Positions 24,240 through 32,195 of a stretch of DNA of 47,313 nucleotides are shown here, piece after piece. This DNA is from a bacterium. GTDB lineage: Bacteria > Patescibacteriota > Minisyncoccia > UBA6257 > 2-01-FULL-56-20. The DNA is taken from NCBI GenBank assembly GCA_027310625.1, contig DAIDAM010000010.1, positions 1 to 47,313 on the forward strand. Direction: 5' to 3'. The notes below the pieces were generated by a model, which saw only the letters and a program-made list of their open reading frames with translations, did not search any database and was not told where the DNA came from. The translations under genes were made by a program, and so were the position numbers. Numbering within the stretch: position 1 is the first letter of the stretch; every line of letters starts with the position of its first letter.

Positions 24240-24620
24240 ATGTCAATACAAAACCTTCTTGTTAAGAGTTCTGATATCGGAGAAACAGCAATGGAAAAGA
24301 TTTTGAAACCCTATATGCAGTTCGTAGATAACGGGGAAATTTCTTTTAACGGTTCTTTCTTCGATCTCGGGGCCAACGAGAGAATCGGTGTTGCTTTGCT
24401 GGCAAAAGATGCCTGGAGGTATATTCCTGGGAAGGAAAATTTGGCGGGCGGGATGAAGAATGAAGAACTCGAGAAATTAACCCTTCTTCGTGGTAATACT
24501 GTTCGCCCGATAGTTAAAGGTTTGCGTGATAAAGGATTGGTAAGGACAGATAAAGCAATTCATTATCCAACCGCTAAGCTTGTCATAGCACTCCACGCAA
24601 AACTATCAGGCAAAAAATGA
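24240..24620 (+). CDS. Hypothetical protein with helix-turn-helix-like end
   Basis: 126 residues from ATG 24240; an internal ATG at 24291 (MEKILKPYMQFV) is an alternative start. The part NEELEKLTLLRGNTVRPIVKGLRDKGLVRTDKAIHYPTAK looks like a winged helix-turn-helix with a wing of basic residues. No known family is identified. It shares the promoters of the gene at 23730, although a 105-bp gap separates them, and a hairpin follows at 24669-24708. The pair lies between rpsT and the stacked uvrB cassettes. Confidence 0.55.
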   Translation: MSIQNLLVKSSDIGETAMEKILKPYMQFVDNGEISFNGSFFDLGANERIGVALLAKDAWRYIPGKENLAGGMKNEELEKLTLLRGNTVRPIVKGLRDKGLVRTDKAIHYPTAKLVIALHAKLSGKK

Positions 24621-24668
24621 TAAGCAGCATGGAATAATTTTCGTCTCGAGCGAGCACTATTTCAAAGG

Positions 24669-24708
24669 AAAGCGCCCAGCTAGGAGGATATCACCTGCTG
24701 GGCACTTT
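24669..24708 (+). terminator. Hairpin after the small-protein pair
   Basis: AAAGCGCCCAGC (24669-24680) faces GCTGGGCACTTT (24697-24708), with one mismatch. The following T tract is weak (GCTATTT), so efficiency is uncertain. Confidence 0.55.
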
Positions 24709-24736
24709 GCTATTTAAGTATATCAAATCAAATAAT

Positions 24737-24826
24737 TTACACCTCCACGTCCTCCTCGCTTTCCTGGATACCGGCGATTTCGAGGAGGTCGATAGACCGT
24801 TAAGTCGGGGTCGGTAATCCCAACTT
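24737..24826 (-). pseudogene. Displaced 3' tail of uvrB, outer copy
   Basis: On the minus strand this reads [17 protein letters not shown] and stop (TAA at 24737-24739), matching the C-terminus of intact uvrB ([14 protein letters not shown]). Similarity continues upstream in another frame (GITDPDLTV, compare GITPQTI..PLTV), so it has at least one frameshift. That upstream part overlaps the last codons of the restriction endonuclease gene. I take it as the oldest uvrB end, pushed away by later insertions. Confidence 0.8.
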
Positions 24827-25321
24827 TTGTAACGGCAAATAATGAAAATAATACTGACACCCTACTGAAATAACGTAATCTAAGACATTTTTATATTCCG
24901 GTTTTCTAAACCAATCGTTCAAAATATAAATATATTCTACTTCGATATTGAGCGGCGCCATCAGTTTGGCGTATTGTTTCCTTTTGAAATCGCAGGTTTG
25001 TAGTTTTTCGTCCACAGAACCAGCGACTTTTTGGAATTTGATTTCAATTATGAAAAGAGTGTTATTTACAATGACATAAATTGCTTCATCAGGAAGTAAT
25101 TTTTTAGAAATATATTTCTTATAGTTAACGCCCTTGGATTCCAAATATTTGTAAAGAGAATTTTTCTTAAAACTCTTGGCGACTTCTTTGCCTTGATAAT
25201 AAATAGTGTTTCCCTTAACGCTATAACCGATTTTCCTTTTTAATAGAGATAGAATATCAACTCTTTTCTCGAACAAAATGCCGGTTTTCGTGTTGGCGCC
25301 ACCTTTACCTTTTTTAATCAT
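24800..25321 (-). CDS. Type II restriction endonuclease, PD-(D/E)xK fold
   Basis: 173 residues. The catalytic core is visible as LLPDEAIYVIVNNTLFIIEIKFQ: the PD, then E-x-K on the next strand. An N-terminal GGANTKTG.LFE motif precedes it. The start overlaps the methyltransferase stop by 4 bp (ATGA). Paired with the adjacent N6-adenine methyltransferase it should form a small type II system that cuts unmethylated DNA; the target site cannot be read from sequence. The last codons (GLPTPT) lie in DNA resembling a displaced uvrB tail, so its C-terminus may have been created by the insertion. Confidence 0.8.
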   Translation of the reverse strand: MIKKGKGGANTKTGILFEKRVDILSLLKRKIGYSVKGNTIYYQGKEVAKSFKKNSLYKYLESKGVNYKKYISKKLLPDEAIYVIVNNTLFIIEIKFQKVAGSVDEKLQTCDFKRKQYAKLMAPLNIEVEYIYILNDWFRKPEYKNVLDYVISVGCQYYFHYLPLQKLGLPTPT

Positions 25322-26151
25322 GAAATTTTCAAATCCTCAAACCTTTTCATGGACAAATCCAAGAATTTTTTCTCGTTATCGATACCGACGAATTTGCGTT
25401 TATGCACAATTGCCGCAATACCAGTAGTAGAACTGCCAGTAAATGGATCTAGAATGATATCTCCTGCCTTTGTACTCGCCAAAACAACCCTTTTCAATAA
25501 ATCTAGAGGTTTTTGTGTAGGATGTTTCCCAAATTTTTTTTCCTCTTTCTTTGGTGTGCCAATTGACCAAACTGAACGCATTTGAAGTCCTGCTTTTTTT
25601 ATTTTATCTTCCGGCCAGCTTCCATCTTTCATTATTTTATAATTGAAAGTATGCTTTGATTTTTTTTCTTTGCGAGCCCAAATCAAAGTTTCGTGGCTAG
25701 CGGTAAAAAATCTACAACTTAAATTCGGCGCTGCATTCGGCTTGAACCAAGAAATATCGTTTAAGATGTGATAACCAAGAGATTGCAAGGCGTGACCGCA
25801 CTGATATATTGAATGATAAGTACCACTAACCCAAAGCGTTCCGTGCGGTTTCAAAACACGCCTACAGGTTTCAAGCCAACGATAGTGAAAATCATAATCA
25901 TCTTCAAACCCTTTGCTTATGTCCCAGATGCCCTTGTTGACGCTAACCATTCTGCCAGCATGGACGGTAAAACCGCCATTCGAGAGATTGTATGGCGGAT
26001 CAGCAAAAATCATGTCAATTGAACTTTCTGGAAATTGCTCGAGGATATTAATAGCGTCGCCGAAGTAAAGGACAAAATTACCATTTTTGTAGTATGGTTT
26101 TGTGTTTACTTTAGAAAGTATTTTAGGAGATGCTATAACAGGCGATGGCAT
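25318..26151 (-). CDS. DNA N6-adenine methyltransferase, beta class (DpnA/M2.DpnII-like)
   Basis: 277 residues. The order of motifs is that of beta-class enzymes: catalytic DPPY in DMIFADPPYNLSNGG first, then HPTQKPLDLLKRVVLAST and the SAM-binding DPFTGSSTTG near the C-terminus. The lines WVSGTYHSIYQCGHALQSLG and NAAPNLSCRFFTASHETLIWARK resemble DpnA of the DpnII system from memory. It protects host DNA against the linked endonuclease. It is the first gene of the restriction-modification cassette, placed between two displaced uvrB tails and in the same orientation as uvrB. Confidence 0.92.
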   Translation of the reverse strand: MPSPVIASPKILSKVNTKPYYKNGNFVLYFGDAINILEQFPESSIDMIFADPPYNLSNGGFTVHAGRMVSVNKGIWDISKGFEDDYDFHYRWLETCRRVLKPHGTLWVSGTYHSIYQCGHALQSLGYHILNDISWFKPNAAPNLSCRFFTASHETLIWARKEKKSKHTFNYKIMKDGSWPEDKIKKAGLQMRSVWSIGTPKKEEKKFGKHPTQKPLDLLKRVVLASTKAGDIILDPFTGSSTTGIAAIVHKRKFVGIDNEKKFLDLSMKRFEDLKIS

Positions 26152-26194
26152 AAATTAATTTTATCCCCTTCCACCCCTATTTTCAAAGACATAC

Positions 26195-26277
26195 CTACAC
26201 CTCCACATCCTCCTCGCTTTCTTGAATGCCGGCGATTTCGAGCAAGTTAGCCACAGTGAGCGGGCGGCTGGCGGTTT
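26195..26277 (-). pseudogene. Displaced 3' tail of uvrB, inner copy
   Basis: Minus-strand translation [18 protein letters not shown] then QESEEDVEV and TAG stop (26195-26197). A 61-bp block (26207-26267) matches intact uvrB (26853-26913) at 60 of 61 positions. Intact uvrB ends EEDMTLSR instead of EEDVEV. The near identity over the shared block and its sharp ends indicate a recent duplication of the gene tail flanking the toxin-antitoxin cassette. Confidence 0.92.
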
Positions 26278-26293
26278 GGTTTATAGAGCAAAT

Positions 26294-26587
26294 TTAACTT
26301 TTTCTTTGTAGTCGTTTGTAGATTTTGTCACGTTTGTCGGCGGCGAGAAGCAAAATTACACGCGGAGCGTGAAATTTGAAACCGACACGATAATCCCTGA
26401 CAATGCGGAAAGAAAAAATGCCCTGAAGCGGAGCGTTTAACGGCTTTGTATGAAGCGAAGAATTGAAAGGGTCTTCTTGGAGAATTTCCAAAAGCTCGGC
26501 AAGTTTTTCCCGAACCTCAAGCGGCAGACGGCGAGCGTCTTTAATAAAATCCTTACCGTAGATTATTTCATTTTTTGGCACCGACAT
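26294..26587 (-). CDS. Type II toxin, RelE/ParE superfamily
   Basis: 97 residues. The layout helix (DARRLPLEVREKLAELLEIL), then FSFRIVRDYRVGFKFH, then VILLLAADKRDKIYKRL is the RelE/YafQ/ParE fold. RelE-like members cut mRNA on the ribosome; ParE-like ones hit gyrase, and sequence by eye does not decide. It overlaps the antitoxin gene by 20 bp. It is the downstream gene of the cassette, its stop about 17 bp from the displaced uvrB tail. Confidence 0.88.
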   Translation of the reverse strand: MSVPKNEIIYGKDFIKDARRLPLEVREKLAELLEILQEDPFNSSLHTKPLNAPLQGIFSFRIVRDYRVGFKFHAPRVILLLAADKRDKIYKRLQRKS

Positions 26588-26792
26588 GCCGCAAGAACGA
26601 TTCTTTGCCGGAGAAGCGATGGAACGGTCCTTTTTCTCCCGCCCGAGAAAGCATTTTCTTCACAAAAGATGCTTTATATTCTCCTTCTTCGTCTTTAAGC
26701 GGAGAAAAAATAAATTTCTTCATTTCCCGCAAATCTTTTTTTAGCCCCTTTACTTCCTTGTCCAATTTTTTTACAAGCACTTGAGTGGTCAT
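26568..26792 (-). CDS. Antitoxin of the RelE/ParE module
   Basis: 74 residues from the ATG at 26792 (MTTQVLVKKLDKEVKGLKK); an ATG at 26804 is possible. The N-terminal half is strongly charged and probably helical, while the C-terminal part carries the toxin-binding segment. Small size, overlap with the toxin gene, and order antitoxin-toxin are typical. It probably also represses the pair's promoter, but no operator is obvious in the 43 bp before it. It lies directly after the uvrB stop. Confidence 0.75.
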   Translation of the reverse strand: MTTQVLVKKLDKEVKGLKKDLREMKKFIFSPLKDEEGEYKASFVKKMLSRAGEKGPFHRFSGKESFLRHVGAKK

Positions 26793-26834
26793 AAGTGTAA
26801 ACATACTACATCCGGTTTGTAAAAACAACATTAA

Positions 26835-28661
26835 TCATCTACTTAATGTCATATCCTCCTCGCTTTCCTGAATGCCGGCGATTTCGAGCAAGTTAGCCAC
26901 AGTGAGCGGGCGGTTGATGGTTTGCGGCGTGATACCGAATTTTTTGTTGTAGGCGAGCTGGATTTTGCGGCGGCGGTTGGTTTCGGCGACGGCTTTCCTG
27001 ATCGATCCCGTTATTTGGTCGGCGTAAAGAATAACCTGGCCGTTAGTGGAACGCGCTGCGCGTCCCGCCATTTGCATCAAGCTGCGTTTGTTTCGCAAGA
27101 ACCCTTCGCGGTCGGCGTTCAAAATCGCGATCAAGCTCACTTCCGGCAAGTCCAGTCCTTCGCGCAAAAGGTTGATGCCGACAAGCACGTCCACTTCGCC
27201 GCTCCGCAACTGGTGCAAAATTTTCGGGCGCTGGAGCGTTTTTATTTCCGAGTGAATGTATTGCGCGCGGATGCCTTTGGCGAGCAGAAATTCCGTCAGG
27301 TCTTCCGACTGCCGTTTGGTCAGAGTCAGCGCCAGCACGCGCTCGTTCCGCTCGGCGCGCTTTTTTATTTCTTCCAGCAGACTTTTTATCTGCGTCTCCG
27401 CCGGCTTGATGACGATTTCCGGGTCAATGACGCCCGTGGGACGGATGAGCTGTTCGACTATCTGCCCGCCGTCTTTTGCGTGATTCATTTCGCAATCGCC
27501 CGGCGTCGCCGAGACGTAAATCGTCCGCCCGATTTTTTCCTTGAACTCGGCGAAGCGGAGCGGGCGATTGTCCAGAGCCGACGGCAGACGGAAGCCGTGT
27601 TCAACGAGCGTCTGCTTGCGGCGTCTGTCGCCCGCGTACATTCCGTTCAGCTGGGGAACGCCGATATGCGATTCGTCAATGAAAAGTAAAAACGGCTTTT
27701 GAAAATAGTCAATTATCGTCATCGGCGGTTCGCCCTGCTCGCGGAAGGCGAGGTGGCGGGAATAATTTTCGATGCCGTTCACGTAGCCGTCTTTTTTGAG
27801 CCGCTCCATATCGAAGGAAACGCGCTTTTCCAGGCGCTCGGCTTCGGCGAATTTTCCCGCCGCCTGCAAATCTTCCACGCGTTCGGCGAGTTCCTTTTTG
27901 ATGTTCGCCATCGCGAGGCGCAGGCGGTCGCGCGGCGTCACCCAAAATTTGGAGGGAAAAATTTTCAGCGTTTGCAATTCTCCGCTTTTCACAATGTTTA
28001 ATATTGATTCCAGTTTCCGGTTGCGGAATTCGAGGAGAAATTTTTCTCCGGTTATCAAAACGAGCAGCAGTTCGTTTTTGTTCAGGGAAAACTGGCCGGC
28101 GAATTTCGGTTCGCCTTCCACCCGTTCGTACTGGAGGAAATTCAAGTGCCGTCCGACGTCGGCCGGGCTGATTTTCTGCCCGACGGCGAGCTCCAAGCTG
28201 ACGCGGTCGTATTCCGCCGGGTCGCCGACGCCATAAATGCAGGAAACGGAAGAAATTATAATCGCGTCGCGACGGTTCAAAACCGCCTGCAAAGCGGCGT
28301 GGCGGAGTTTGTCGATGTCTTTATTGATGCGCGCGTCTTTGGCGATATAGGTGTCGGTCGCCGGCAGGTAGGCCTCGGGCTGGTAGTAGTCGTAATAGGA
28401 AACGAAGTAGTGAACCGCGTTTTCGGGAAAAAAATTTTTGAACTCCTGATAGAGCTGGGCGGCGAGGATTTTATTCGGCGAAACAATAAGCGTCGGCAAA
28501 CCGGCGTTCTTGACGATGTTCGCCATCGTGAACGTTTTGCCGCTGCCGGTGACGCCCAAAAGCACCTGCTCTTCGAGCCCCTTTCGAAGCCCGTCGGTCA
28601 GTTTTTCAATGGCGGCCGGCTGGTCGCCCTTGGGATGAAAATTGGAAACGAGTTTGAACAT
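26835..28661 (-). CDS. uvrB: UvrABC system protein B, short form without the UVR domain
   Basis: 608 residues from the ATG at 28661 ([20 protein letters not shown]). Walker [12 protein letters not shown], the beta-hairpin [11 protein letters not shown], the DEAH-like FIDESH and helicase motif VI (QMAGRAARS) are present. The protein stops after [14 protein letters not shown]; the C-terminal UVR domain that binds UvrC in Escherichia coli is absent. UvrB verifies DNA damage in nucleotide excision repair. Its 3' end is duplicated twice downstream, and the current last residues (MTLSR) differ from those in both displaced tails (VEV), so the tail was exchanged by insertion. Confidence 0.96.
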   Translation of the reverse strand: MFKLVSNFHPKGDQPAAIEKLTDGLRKGLEEQVLLGVTGSGKTFTMANIVKNAGLPTLIVSPNKILAAQLYQEFKNFFPENAVHYFVSYYDYYQPEAYLPATDTYIAKDARINKDIDKLRHAALQAVLNRRDAIIISSVSCIYGVGDPAEYDRVSLELAVGQKISPADVGRHLNFLQYERVEGEPKFAGQFSLNKNELLLVLITGEKFLLEFRNRKLESILNIVKSGELQTLKIFPSKFWVTPRDRLRLAMANIKKELAERVEDLQAAGKFAEAERLEKRVSFDMERLKKDGYVNGIENYSRHLAFREQGEPPMTIIDYFQKPFLLFIDESHIGVPQLNGMYAGDRRRKQTLVEHGFRLPSALDNRPLRFAEFKEKIGRTIYVSATPGDCEMNHAKDGGQIVEQLIRPTGVIDPEIVIKPAETQIKSLLEEIKKRAERNERVLALTLTKRQSEDLTEFLLAKGIRAQYIHSEIKTLQRPKILHQLRSGEVDVLVGINLLREGLDLPEVSLIAILNADREGFLRNKRSLMQMAGRAARSTNGQVILYADQITGSIRKAVAETNRRRKIQLAYNKKFGITPQTINRPLTVANLLEIAGIQESEEDMTLSR

Positions 28662-28672
28662 TTTAGTTAGTC

Positions 28673-28800
28673 GCCGACGGGATTTTTCGGAATCGCGGTT
28701 CGCTCGCTCCTGCGGCTCACGCCCGCCGCGCTCTCGGCGAAAAAATCCTTCGGATGCCGAGCTTTTTCGCCTCCGAGAGCTTCCGAAAAATCCCGTCGGC
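28673..28800. repeat. 128-bp element with 20-bp perfect terminal inverted repeats
   Basis: GCCGACGGGATTTTTCGGAA (28673-28692) and its exact reverse complement (28781-28800) enclose 88 bp that itself holds an inner stem (GCTCTCGG..CCGAGAGC). It fills the uvrB-ruvA divergent gap and ends 3 nt before the -10-like TACAAT of ruvA. It could be a transposon-like remnant or a regulatory cruciform. Confidence 0.75.
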
Positions 28801-28809
28801 TGATACAAT
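28801..28809 (+). promoter_or_regulatory. Extended -10 promoter of ruvA
   Basis: TGATACAAT sits 19 nt before the ruvA ATG (28829), directly after the inverted-repeat element. No SD is present. Confidence 0.45.
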
Positions 28810-28828
28810 AAAGTTAATCCAAATCAAA

Positions 28829-29407
28829 ATGATCTACACCGTTTCAGGGAAGCTCGCCGAGAAAAAAGACAATTTCGTGGTTGTTGATGTCGGCGGAGTG
28901 GGATTGAAACTGACGACGCACAAGCGAGCGCTATCAAGTTTGCCGTCCGTAGGCGCGGATGTCAAATTATTTTCCTATCTTTACGTCCGCGAAGACGCGC
29001 TCGACCTTTACGGTTTCCTGAACGAGGAGGAACTGAATTTTTTCACGCTTTTGAATTCGGTCGCCGGCGTGGGACCGAAATCGGCGCTTTCCATCCTTGA
29101 AATCTCGGAGCTGAAGGAACTTGCCGCCTCCATTCAAGAGAACCGCCCGGATTTATTGACGCGCGCCTCGGGCATCGGCAGGAAAACGGCGGAGAGGATA
29201 ATTCTCGAACTCAAAAACAAAGTACTCGCCGAAAAATCGGCGGAGGCGGTGAAAAAAATGGAATCGGATGCGGATATTGTTGAGACGCTCGCCGGACTCG
29301 GCTACCGCCGCGAAGACGCAAGAAACGCGCTTCAGAAAATAGACAAGTCGATTGCCGGGCTGGAAGCGCGGCTGAAAGCGGCGCTGAAGATTTTGGGGAA
29401 GAAATAA
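28829..29407 (+). CDS. ruvA: Holliday junction DNA helicase subunit RuvA
   Basis: 192 residues from the ATG at 28829 (MIYTVSGKLAEKKDNFVVVD), preferred to upstream ATGs that lie in the inverted repeat. The OB-fold part reads VGGVGLKLTTHKRAL; the two helix-hairpin-helix motifs are LLNSVAGVGPKSALSILE and RASGIGRKTAERIILELKN. The C-terminal domain III (LAGLGYRREDARNALQ) binds RuvB. It tetramerises on four-way junctions. ruvB and ruvC are elsewhere in the window. Confidence 0.95.
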   Translation: MIYTVSGKLAEKKDNFVVVDVGGVGLKLTTHKRALSSLPSVGADVKLFSYLYVREDALDLYGFLNEEELNFFTLLNSVAGVGPKSALSILEISELKELAASIQENRPDLLTRASGIGRKTAERIILELKNKVLAEKSAEAVKKMESDADIVETLAGLGYRREDARNALQKIDKSIAGLEARLKAALKILGKK

Positions 29408-29431
29408 ATCGGCGACTTATAAATCAATTTT

Positions 29432-30325
29432 ATGTTCGTAACGCTGAGCTTGTTGGCGGGGTTGATTTTAACCCTCGTCAATTTCGCCGACAAAACAATT
29501 GTCAGTAAATACGTCAAAGATTGGCGCGTCGCCGTAATATTCGGCGCCGTTGCCGGGGGAATTTTGGCTTTAATAGTCCTGCCTTTCAACACGCCGTCAT
29601 TATCGGCGAACGATATGTTCCTCGCCGTCGGGGTCGGCGTAATATTGTTTGTCGGCTACTTCATTTATTGGAAGGCGATTTCGATATCGAGCGCGTCGTT
29701 AATCGTGATGCTTTTTCAAATGTCTCCGATTTTCACGCTTGTATTCAGTTTTTATCTTCTCGGCGAAAAATTGACCGGCGCGCAACTTTTCGGGTTCGGC
29801 TTGATATTGCTGTCGACGACAGCTTTATCAATAAAGAAAAATTTACAAAGCAGCAAACTTGAAATAAGCGAGGCGTTTTTCCTTGCTTTTGTTTCGAGCA
29901 TATTTTTCGGGATAGCGGGGGTCATCGCAAAATACATTGTTTCGGAAACTGGTTTCTTTTCAGCAACCGTGTTGGAAAGCGCCGGAGTTTTTATCGGCGG
30001 CGCGATAACACTACTTTTATCTAAAAGTATGAGGGAAAGCTTTGTTTCGATTTTCAAAACCAATTGGGGCTTGCCGATTTTGTTTATTTTCGGCGTAGAA
30101 TTACTTTATTTAAGCTTCCGTTTTATTTCATATGCCGCAACGTTTCTGGGCCCCGTTTCGATAGAAAGAGTTCTTGAAAACGCGAGAATATTTTTCGCGC
30201 TGATTATCGGCTTGATATTGTCGAAGCTGATTCCCTCCATATTTGTTTCAGAAAAAGAAAACTTTACGCCTCTTAAAATAATTTTTGCAATCATTCTTTT
30301 CTTTGGCGTCTATCTGATTTCTTAA
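29432..30325 (+). CDS. EamA/DMT-superfamily membrane transporter
   Basis: 297 residues with about ten hydrophobic segments in two similar halves. The first half ends SPIFTLVFSFYLLGEKLTGAQ, a typical EamA motif (a glutamate after a helix, near the proline of SPIF); the second half has SIERVLENARIFFALIIGLI. Such proteins move small metabolites or nucleotide sugars; the substrate cannot be inferred. It lies 24 bp after ruvA on the same strand. Confidence 0.82.
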   Translation: MFVTLSLLAGLILTLVNFADKTIVSKYVKDWRVAVIFGAVAGGILALIVLPFNTPSLSANDMFLAVGVGVILFVGYFIYWKAISISSASLIVMLFQMSPIFTLVFSFYLLGEKLTGAQLFGFGLILLSTTALSIKKNLQSSKLEISEAFFLAFVSSIFFGIAGVIAKYIVSETGFFSATVLESAGVFIGGAITLLLSKSMRESFVSIFKTNWGLPILFIFGVELLYLSFRFISYAATFLGPVSIERVLENARIFFALIIGLILSKLIPSIFVSEKENFTPLKIIFAIILFFGVYLIS

Positions 30326-30354
30326 ATACAAAATTTTCGATTATTATTTACGAT

Positions 30355-31770
30355 ATGAAACTAACTTTCTACGGCGGGGTCGGAAGCGTTACGGGGTCGA
30401 ACTACCTTCTTGAAGCGCGGACCAACGCAGACCTTACGCAAACGCACGCAGAAAATGGAAGTCCGCGTAAGTCCGCGTCTAGTCAGCGTAAATCTGCGGT
30501 ACTGGTGGACTGCGGGATGCAGCAGGGCAGCCACTTTGCCGAGCGGAAAAATTTCGAGCCGTTTGCCTACGACGCCTCAAAAATTGACGCCGTTTTCATC
30601 ACCCACGCGCACATCGACCACATCGGTCTTTTGCCGAAGCTTTTGAAAGCCGGATTCAAGGGAAAAGTTTATTCCACGCCGGCGACGAGGGATTTCGCGG
30701 AGCTGATGCTCCTCGACTCCGAACACATTCTTGACAAGGAAGCGGAACGCGAAGGCAAGCCGCCGCTTTATAAAACCAATGACATTCAAAATCTGATAAA
30801 GGTTTGGGAGGGAATCGGGTATCACAAGCCGATAAATGTCGGCGGCTTCGCCGTCGAGTTTTTTGACGCCGGACACATTCTCGGTTCGGCGATTATTCAT
30901 GTGGAAGCCAACGGGAAAACAGTCGTTTTTTCCGGCGACCTCGGCAATTCGCCGGCGCCGATAATCCAGCCGACGGAAAAAATCGCTTCCGCCGATTACT
31001 GCCTGATTGAGTCAACCTACGGAAACCGTCTGCATGAAAACATCGGCAGGAGACAAGAGGAACTCGAGGACATTATCGAAGAAACCGTCAAATCCGGCGG
31101 GACGCTGATGATACCGGCGTTCGCGCTCGAGCGCACGCAGGAACTTCTTTTTCACATGCACGAACTTTTCGAGAAGGGACGCGTGCCCAAAGTGCCGGTG
31201 TTCATTGACAGCCCGCTAGCCATCAAACTGACGACGGTTTACAAAAAATACGAGGCGAGTTTCAACAAAGAAATCGTCAAAATGGAACGCGACGGCGACG
31301 ATATTTTCAATTTTCCGGGCCTGCGCTTCACACTGACGACGGAGCAATCGAAGGAAATCAACGACGCGCCGCAGCCGAAGGTGATTATCGCCGGCTCGGG
31401 AATGTCGAACGGCGGCAGGATTTTGCACCACGAGATGCGCTATCTCTCCGACCCGAAGAGCGCGATACTTTTCGTCGGCTATCAGACAGCCGGCTCGCTC
31501 GGGAGAAGAATTCTCGACGGCGCGAAGTCCGTCAGAATTTTCGGCGAAGAAGTTCCTGTCCGCTGCCGCGTCGCCGAAATCAGCGCTTACTCCGCGCACG
31601 CCGACCAAGGACAGCTTTTGGATTGGCTGAAACCGATGCGCATATCTCTCAAAAAAATTTTCGTGGTTCAAGGCGAGGAAGGTTCGAGCGAGGTGCTGGC
31701 CCAAAAAATCAGGGACAATTACGCCGTGGAAGCGGCAGTCCCGAAGCTCGGAGAGAAATACGTGCTATAA
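30355..31770 (+). CDS. Beta-CASP metallo-beta-lactamase ribonuclease-like protein
   Basis: 471 residues. Metal-binding motif HAHIDHIG (HxHxDH), GDLGN with the bridging Asp, a beta-CASP region with LIESTYGNRLH, and the C-terminal AGSGMSNGGRILHHE and AYSAHADQGQL. This is the layout of CPSF-type RNA endonucleases, also called RNA-specific MBL exonucleases. Between residues 20 and 48 an insertion, RTNADLTQTHAENGSPRKSA.., interrupts the usual SNYLLEA..VLVDCGM, and derives from a palindromic repeat also present in the polX gene. The insertion is in frame and lies in an expected surface loop. Confidence 0.9.
   Translation: MKLTFYGGVGSVTGSNYLLEARTNADLTQTHAENGSPRKSASSQRKSAVLVDCGMQQGSHFAERKNFEPFAYDASKIDAVFITHAHIDHIGLLPKLLKAGFKGKVYSTPATRDFAELMLLDSEHILDKEAEREGKPPLYKTNDIQNLIKVWEGIGYHKPINVGGFAVEFFDAGHILGSAIIHVEANGKTVVFSGDLGNSPAPIIQPTEKIASADYCLIESTYGNRLHENIGRRQEELEDIIEETVKSGGTLMIPAFALERTQELLFHMHELFEKGRVPKVPVFIDSPLAIKLTTVYKKYEASFNKEIVKMERDGDDIFNFPGLRFTLTTEQSKEINDAPQPKVIIAGSGMSNGGRILHHEMRYLSDPKSAILFVGYQTAGSLGRRILDGAKSVRIFGEEVPVRCRVAEISAYSAHADQGQLLDWLKPMRISLKKIFVVQGEEGSSEVLAQKIRDNYAVEAAVPKLGEKYVL
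30415..30499 (+). repeat. In-frame palindromic insertion in the beta-CASP gene
   Basis: About 85 nt beginning GGACCAACGCAGACCTTACG and ending AGTCAGCGTAAATCTGCGG. It aligns with 40313-40395 in polX (shared GACCAACGC, ACGCAGAAAA-like and GCGTAAGTC-GCGT-TAGTC-GCG blocks). It encodes TNADLTQTHAENGSPRKSAS. Confidence 0.75.
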
Positions 31771-31771
31771 T
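31763..31771 (+). promoter_or_regulatory. Extended -10 promoter of the DUF805 gene
   Basis: TGCTATAAT overlaps the stop codon of the beta-CASP gene and lies 14 nt before the ATG at 31786, predicting a leader of about 8 nt. Confidence 0.5.
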
Positions 31772-31785
31772 GAACTGATAAAGAA

Positions 31786-32190
31786 ATGTCACTGATGGGC
31801 AAAAATTTCAAAGGATTGCGGAATAGAATCAACCGCACGCAATATCTTTTTACACGCTTCATCATTTTAGCGTTTTATGCGGCGTACTTCGTAGTTTTTA
31901 TTCCTCTCATTGCCAATGCCACTTTACCATTTACAATTGGCAGTTTTCTCTTTGTTGCTTTAGCCATCACTATTGTTTTGAGCGCGGTGCTATTCGGATA
32001 TGAAATCTATTGGGCTGTGTGGAGATTTCATGATCTCGGTAGAAGCGGATGGTGGGCTATTTTGAGCTTTATTCCATATCTGAATTTTGTAACATGGCTT
32101 TTTCTGCTATTTTTGAAGGGCAATAAAGGACTGAACAAATACGGAGAAGAACCCGGCAGGGTCACGATAAAGAGTCTATTCGGTTATTAA
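31786..32190 (+). CDS. DUF805 membrane protein
   Basis: 134 residues. Starts MSLMGKNFKGLRNRINRTQY, then three membrane helices at about residues 22-45, 50-72 and 92-110. The DUF805 signature WRFHDLGRSGWWAIL, between the second and third helices, is clear, as is the tail KGNKGLNKYGEEP. The role of this family is not known. It begins a few bases after an extended -10 motif and is followed at once by the LOG family gene. Confidence 0.85.
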   Translation: MSLMGKNFKGLRNRINRTQYLFTRFIILAFYAAYFVVFIPLIANATLPFTIGSFLFVALAITIVLSAVLFGYEIYWAVWRFHDLGRSGWWAILSFIPYLNFVTWLFLLFLKGNKGLNKYGEEPGRVTIKSLFGY

Positions 32191-32195
32191 TCGAC

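Noticed and set aside
24097-24306. Small frame overlapping the ends of the two small-protein genes (LGFKKSKFGASSNTG..)
   Set aside because: It overlaps the 3' end of one gene and the 5' end of the next, has no SD or promoter, and no recognisable fold. It cannot be excluded but is not supported.
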